A DNA stretch of 54,409 nucleotides from Chromobacterium amazonense (GTDB taxonomy: Bacteria; Pseudomonadota; Gammaproteobacteria; Burkholderiales; Chromobacteriaceae). The stretch spans positions 1 to 54,409 of the forward strand of contig NZ_MKCR01000007.1 in NCBI RefSeq assembly GCF_001855565.1, written 5' to 3'. Made by a program: the position numbers and the translations under genes. The notes under the pieces were generated by a model. It was not told the DNA's origin and did not search any database. It saw nothing but the letters and a program-made list of their open reading frames with translations. Below, piece by piece: positions 46,402 to 54,409 of this stretch. Positions within the stretch are counted from its first letter, which is position 1. The number at the start of each line of letters is the position of its first letter.

Positions 46402-47273
46402 CCCCGCAAGCCAAGCGGCAGGCCATCCGCATCATGCTAAGCAGCGGACTGGCATTGTCGGAACGCCGCGCTTGCCGGCTTGTGGGGCTTTCTCGAGACG
46501 CCTGGCGACATCCGCCGCAAACCGATGCATTCACGCATCGGCTGACCGCCCGCATCATCGATATCGCCCACACGCGCCGCCGCTTTGGCTATCGGCGAGT
46601 GTATGACCTGTTGCGCGCAGAGTTTCCGGGCATCAACCACAAGCGGGTGTACCGCTTGTATCGCGAACAAGGTCTGGCGGTTAGACGACGTAACCGTCGG
46701 CGTAAGCTGACCGGCGTGCGCACGCCGCTGCAAGCCGCTACACAGTGGAATGAGGTGTGGAGCATGGATTTTGTCAGCGACCAGTTAGCCAGTGGTCGGC
46801 GCTTGAAATGCCTGACGGTCGCCGATGACTTCAGCCACGAAGCGGTGCAGATTGCGGTGGATTTCTCGATGTCCGGTCAATACGTCACGCGGATGTTGGA
46901 TCAGGCGGCGCAATTTCGCGGCTATCCGTCAGCGATCCGGACGGACAATGGGCCGGAGTTCACCAGTCGGGCATTCATGGGCTGGGCGCAAAGCCGCGGC
47001 ATCCGCCACATCCTGATTCAACCAGGCCGGCCGATGCAGAATGGTTACATCGAAAGCTTCAATGCCAGACTCCGCGACGAATGCCTGAACGAGCATGTCT
47101 TTGATTCGCTGGCGGAGGCCAGGCAGATCATCTCCGCGTGGCGGGACGATTACAATCAAGTCCGTCCCCATGGATCGATTGGCCGGATACCGCCAGCGGA
47201 ATTTGCGGCACGCCATCGCCAGGCACAATTAGCAAGCCAAAGATCAGCAGGTTCCACCACCATGCAAACCTAG
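46254..47273 (+). CDS. IS3-family transposase OrfB (copy B)
   Basis: The integrase-like half, identical to that of copy A, with a complete DDE triad (WSMDFVSDQL, RTDNGPEFTS, NGYIESFNARL). The coding part proper begins around 46390, after the overlap with orfA. Here both terminal repeats are present, so this copy should be able to transpose and could also mobilise copy A's remaining end. Confidence 0.9.
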   Translation: MAKQIRRHERRGIAARSRSGSRECPAQEAAGRSPPRYRSSQGRLRDKALAPQAKRQAIRIMLSSGLALSERRACRLVGLSRDAWRHPPQTDAFTHRLTARIIDIAHTRRRFGYRRVYDLLRAEFPGINHKRVYRLYREQGLAVRRRNRRRKLTGVRTPLQAATQWNEVWSMDFVSDQLASGRRLKCLTVADDFSHEAVQIAVDFSMSGQYVTRMLDQAAQFRGYPSAIRTDNGPEFTSRAFMGWAQSRGIRHILIQPGRPMQNGYIESFNARLRDECLNEHVFDSLAEARQIISAWRDDYNQVRPHGSIGRIPPAEFAARHRQAQLASQRSAGSTTMQT

Positions 47274-47316
47274 GACTTCTCTCCTGATTGCTGGTATGGC
47301 TAGCGGGGGCAGATCA

Positions 47317-47845
47317 CTTCTCCGGCACACGCCCCAGACAGCCAAATCGGCTGATGAGGGCATGTTCGAGCGCAGATTCAGCCGTCTTCGACTTGCCGCT
47401 GCGCGACAGGTGCCAGCCCAGCAACTCCCGGGTGCAGCAGTCAATCACCAAGGCCAGATGGCTCCAGCCATCCTTTCCCGTCCAGATACGGCACAGATCG
47501 GTGGCCCAGCGTTCATTCGGTCGCTGTGCCACCGAAGGCAATGCCTGGACACGTGGGCGGAAGCCAACCGGGCGTTTCTTCACCTGCCAGTCCTTGAGCT
47601 GGAAGATGCGTTGCACGGTATTCTTGTTAAAGCCCAGAAGGCTTGCGACTGTGCGATAGCCGAATGAGGGGTTCTCTTCGATCATCGCCTTGATCGGCTC
47701 CACCAAGTGCTGCTGGAGTTTGGGCTCCGCCTTCTGCGTGCGGTAATACACCGTGCGCCGGGGGATATCAAACCAGCGGCACAACTTGCTGACCGAGACC
47801 CGGATGCCGTCTTCAGCCAGTCCCTGCCGAACGAACTCGATTACT
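47317..47845 (-). pseudogene. IS3-family OrfB, truncated (remnant element 47317-48208)
   Basis: The N-terminal ~175 codons of an OrfB closely related to the one at 39968-40831 (CRWFDIPRRTVYY, WATDLCRIWTG with the first Asp). The frame is cut at LGRVPEK by the right end of IS3 copy B, so the second Asp and the Glu are gone. The remnant keeps its left terminal repeat (TGTAATGACCCAC on the minus strand, ending at 48208). Confidence 0.88.
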
Positions 47846-48158
47846 TGTCGTCCTCGCCCAACAGGGACTGTAATTTTTTTCTGGCGCGTAGCTCCAGCAT
47901 GGCTTCGCCGTAGGCTTCCTGGAGATCCTTGATCTGTTTCTCGTACTGCTCGCGAATCTCCATCGGCTTGGCCCGCAGCGCATTTTCCATGCCGCGCTTG
48001 GCCTCATCGACCCACTCCTCGACTTCGGATGGTGACAGATCGAAGGCGCGAGAAGCCTCGGCGACCGTGGTCTTGCCTTGAATGATTTCCATCACCAGAG
48101 CGGCTTTGCGCTTGGCGGTCCAACGCTTGATTTCGTCTTCCATGGTCATACTCATCAC
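47841..48158 (-). CDS. IS3-family transposase OrfA (intact, in remnant element)
   Basis: A 105-residue helix-turn-helix protein (TAKRKAALVMEIIQGKTTVAE, DLSPSEVEEWVDEAKRG) with a C-terminal coiled coil. It is the intact counterpart of the frameshifted gene at 39596-39911 and shows where that one is broken. Its own element lacks the second half of orfB and is immobile. Confidence 0.88.
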   Translation of the reverse strand: MMSMTMEDEIKRWTAKRKAALVMEIIQGKTTVAEASRAFDLSPSEVEEWVDEAKRGMENALRAKPMEIREQYEKQIKDLQEAYGEAMLELRARKKLQSLLGEDDK

Positions 48159-48219
48159 ATGCTCCTGTGTGAATTATGACCTGAGCAGAGAGTCAGTGGG
48201 TCATTACAGATGAAAGCTC

Positions 48220-48543
48220 TCACGACTTGAAGCGGCGGTCGAGCTCCGCCTGCGCGAAAAATGCGCTGGCCAGCCGCAGGATCTCGTTGGCTTTCTTCAG
48301 TTCGCGCACTTCGCGCTCGAGTGCTTTGACGCGGGCAGCTTCGGTGCCCGCCGGGCCATCGCCCTGGCCGGCATTGCGCTCTTGCTGGCGTATCCAGCGG
48401 CGCAGCGTTTCGGCGGTGCAGCCGATCTTGGCGGCAATAGAAACAATCGCGGCCCACTGCGATTCGTACTGATCCTTGGCGTCAAAGACCATGCGCACAG
48501 CGCGCTCGCGGACTTCTGGGGAAAACTTGGTGGATTTGCTCAT
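48220..48543 (-). CDS. IS3-family transposase OrfA of a third element (remnant 48209-48593)
   Basis: A 107-residue OrfA with helix-turn-helix ([29 protein letters not shown]) and leucine-zipper region ([21 protein letters not shown]). The left terminal repeat TGAAGCGCCCCGGG ends at 48593. orfB begins in an overlapping frame (MRAFI or VRAFI) but is cut after five codons at 48208 by the end of the neighbouring IS3 remnant. Only OrfA is left. Confidence 0.88.
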   Translation of the reverse strand: MSKSTKFSPEVRERAVRMVFDAKDQYESQWAAIVSIAAKIGCTAETLRRWIRQQERNAGQGDGPAGTEAARVKALEREVRELKKANEILRLASAFFAQAELDRRFKS

Positions 48544-48681
48544 GGCTCCATTCTCTCAAGTGAGGGAGCCTCCGCGAAACCCGGGGCGCTTCATTGCTTG
48601 GTTTGAGGGACACAGAAAGGCCATCTAGGCGCTATGCTGGTATCCGGAAATCGCGCCAAGCTCACTTTTTCAGTTATCTGA

Positions 48682-48705
48682 AACGACCACTCAACGGTGG
48701 TCGTT
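48682..48705 (-). terminator. Hairpin after gltD
   Basis: AACGACCAC / GTGGTCGTT with a 6-base loop, 7 bases beyond the gltD stop. The minus-strand tail is TTTC only, so termination strength is uncertain. Confidence 0.6.
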
Positions 48706-48711
48706 CCTTTA

Positions 48712-54409
<5,698 letters not shown>

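Larger units (their letters stand above)
46064..47316 (+). mobile_element. IS3-family (IS407-group-like) element, copy B, complete
   Basis: It is 1253 bp long. The left end TGATCTGCTCCCC (46064) and the right end GGGGGCAGATCA (ending 47316) form imperfect inverted repeats. Both orfs are identical to copy A at 4771-5980, which lies on the opposite strand. The flanking bases (GAG on the left, CTT on the right) do not form a target duplication, and the two flanks belong to different broken transposons. Confidence 0.92.

Overview
The window looks like chromosome of a Betaproteobacterium of the order Neisseriales, most like Chromobacterium. The inference rests on GC-rich coding sequence, a cytochrome bo3 operon, petABC followed by sspAB, a glnK-amtB operon with NtrC/sigma-54 signals, and a CIRCE-controlled groESL operon. 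No species marker gene is present, so the genus is an inference.

Layout. (1) 1-2405: a type VI secretion style lipase (DUF2235/Tle1-like) between two nearly identical DUF3304 lipoprotein genes, the first cut by the window edge; these may be effector and immunity. (2) 2441-6824: an insertion-sequence block: two identical IS5-family elements, one inserted inside the other, an IS3-family element that has lost its right end, and a truncated IS5-like transposase. (3) 6998-11095: D-Ala-D-Ala dipeptidase, a dipeptide-binding protein, an M14 deacylase and a phosphopantetheinyl transferase. (4) 11274-16151: cyoABCDE (quinol oxidase and heme O synthase). Upstream lie two FNR/ANR-type boxes, a possible FNR-activated small RNA and the initiator tRNA-fMet. 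(5) 17099-20471: dsbA, a SPOR-domain protein, comM/yifB and ubiK. (6) 20614-22469: glnK-amtB with two NtrC sites and a sigma-54 promoter. (7) 22583-27364: sspB, sspA, petC, petB, petA (cytochrome bc1) and a Nif3-family gene. (8) 27679-45199: a surface polysaccharide (O-antigen type) cluster: rmlBDAC, then the groESL operon and a WecA-like initiating transferase on the minus strand, galE, a decayed rmlB fragment, and an AT-rich part with wecB, wzx, three glycosyltransferases and wzy, itself split by insertion sequences. (9) 45196-48593: a second pile of broken transposons. (10) 48712-54409: gltD and gltB (glutamate synthase), the latter full of one-base frame breaks that look like sequence error.

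How the genes fit together. Cyo and the bc1 complex are two branches of aerobic respiration, and the FNR boxes fit oxygen control. GlnK-AmtB and GltBD are ammonium sensing, uptake and assimilation. RmlBDAC makes dTDP-rhamnose, GalE and WecB supply other nucleotide sugars, the WecA-like enzyme starts the lipid-linked unit, the glycosyltransferases extend it, Wzx flips it and Wzy polymerises it. The sharp GC drop after galE, the rmlB remnant at the junction and the insertion sequences at the other edge mark the 3' part of the cluster as acquired by transfer. Identical IS copies in opposite orientation about 40 kb apart bracket most of the window, and their flanks do not match each other, so the segment has been rearranged.
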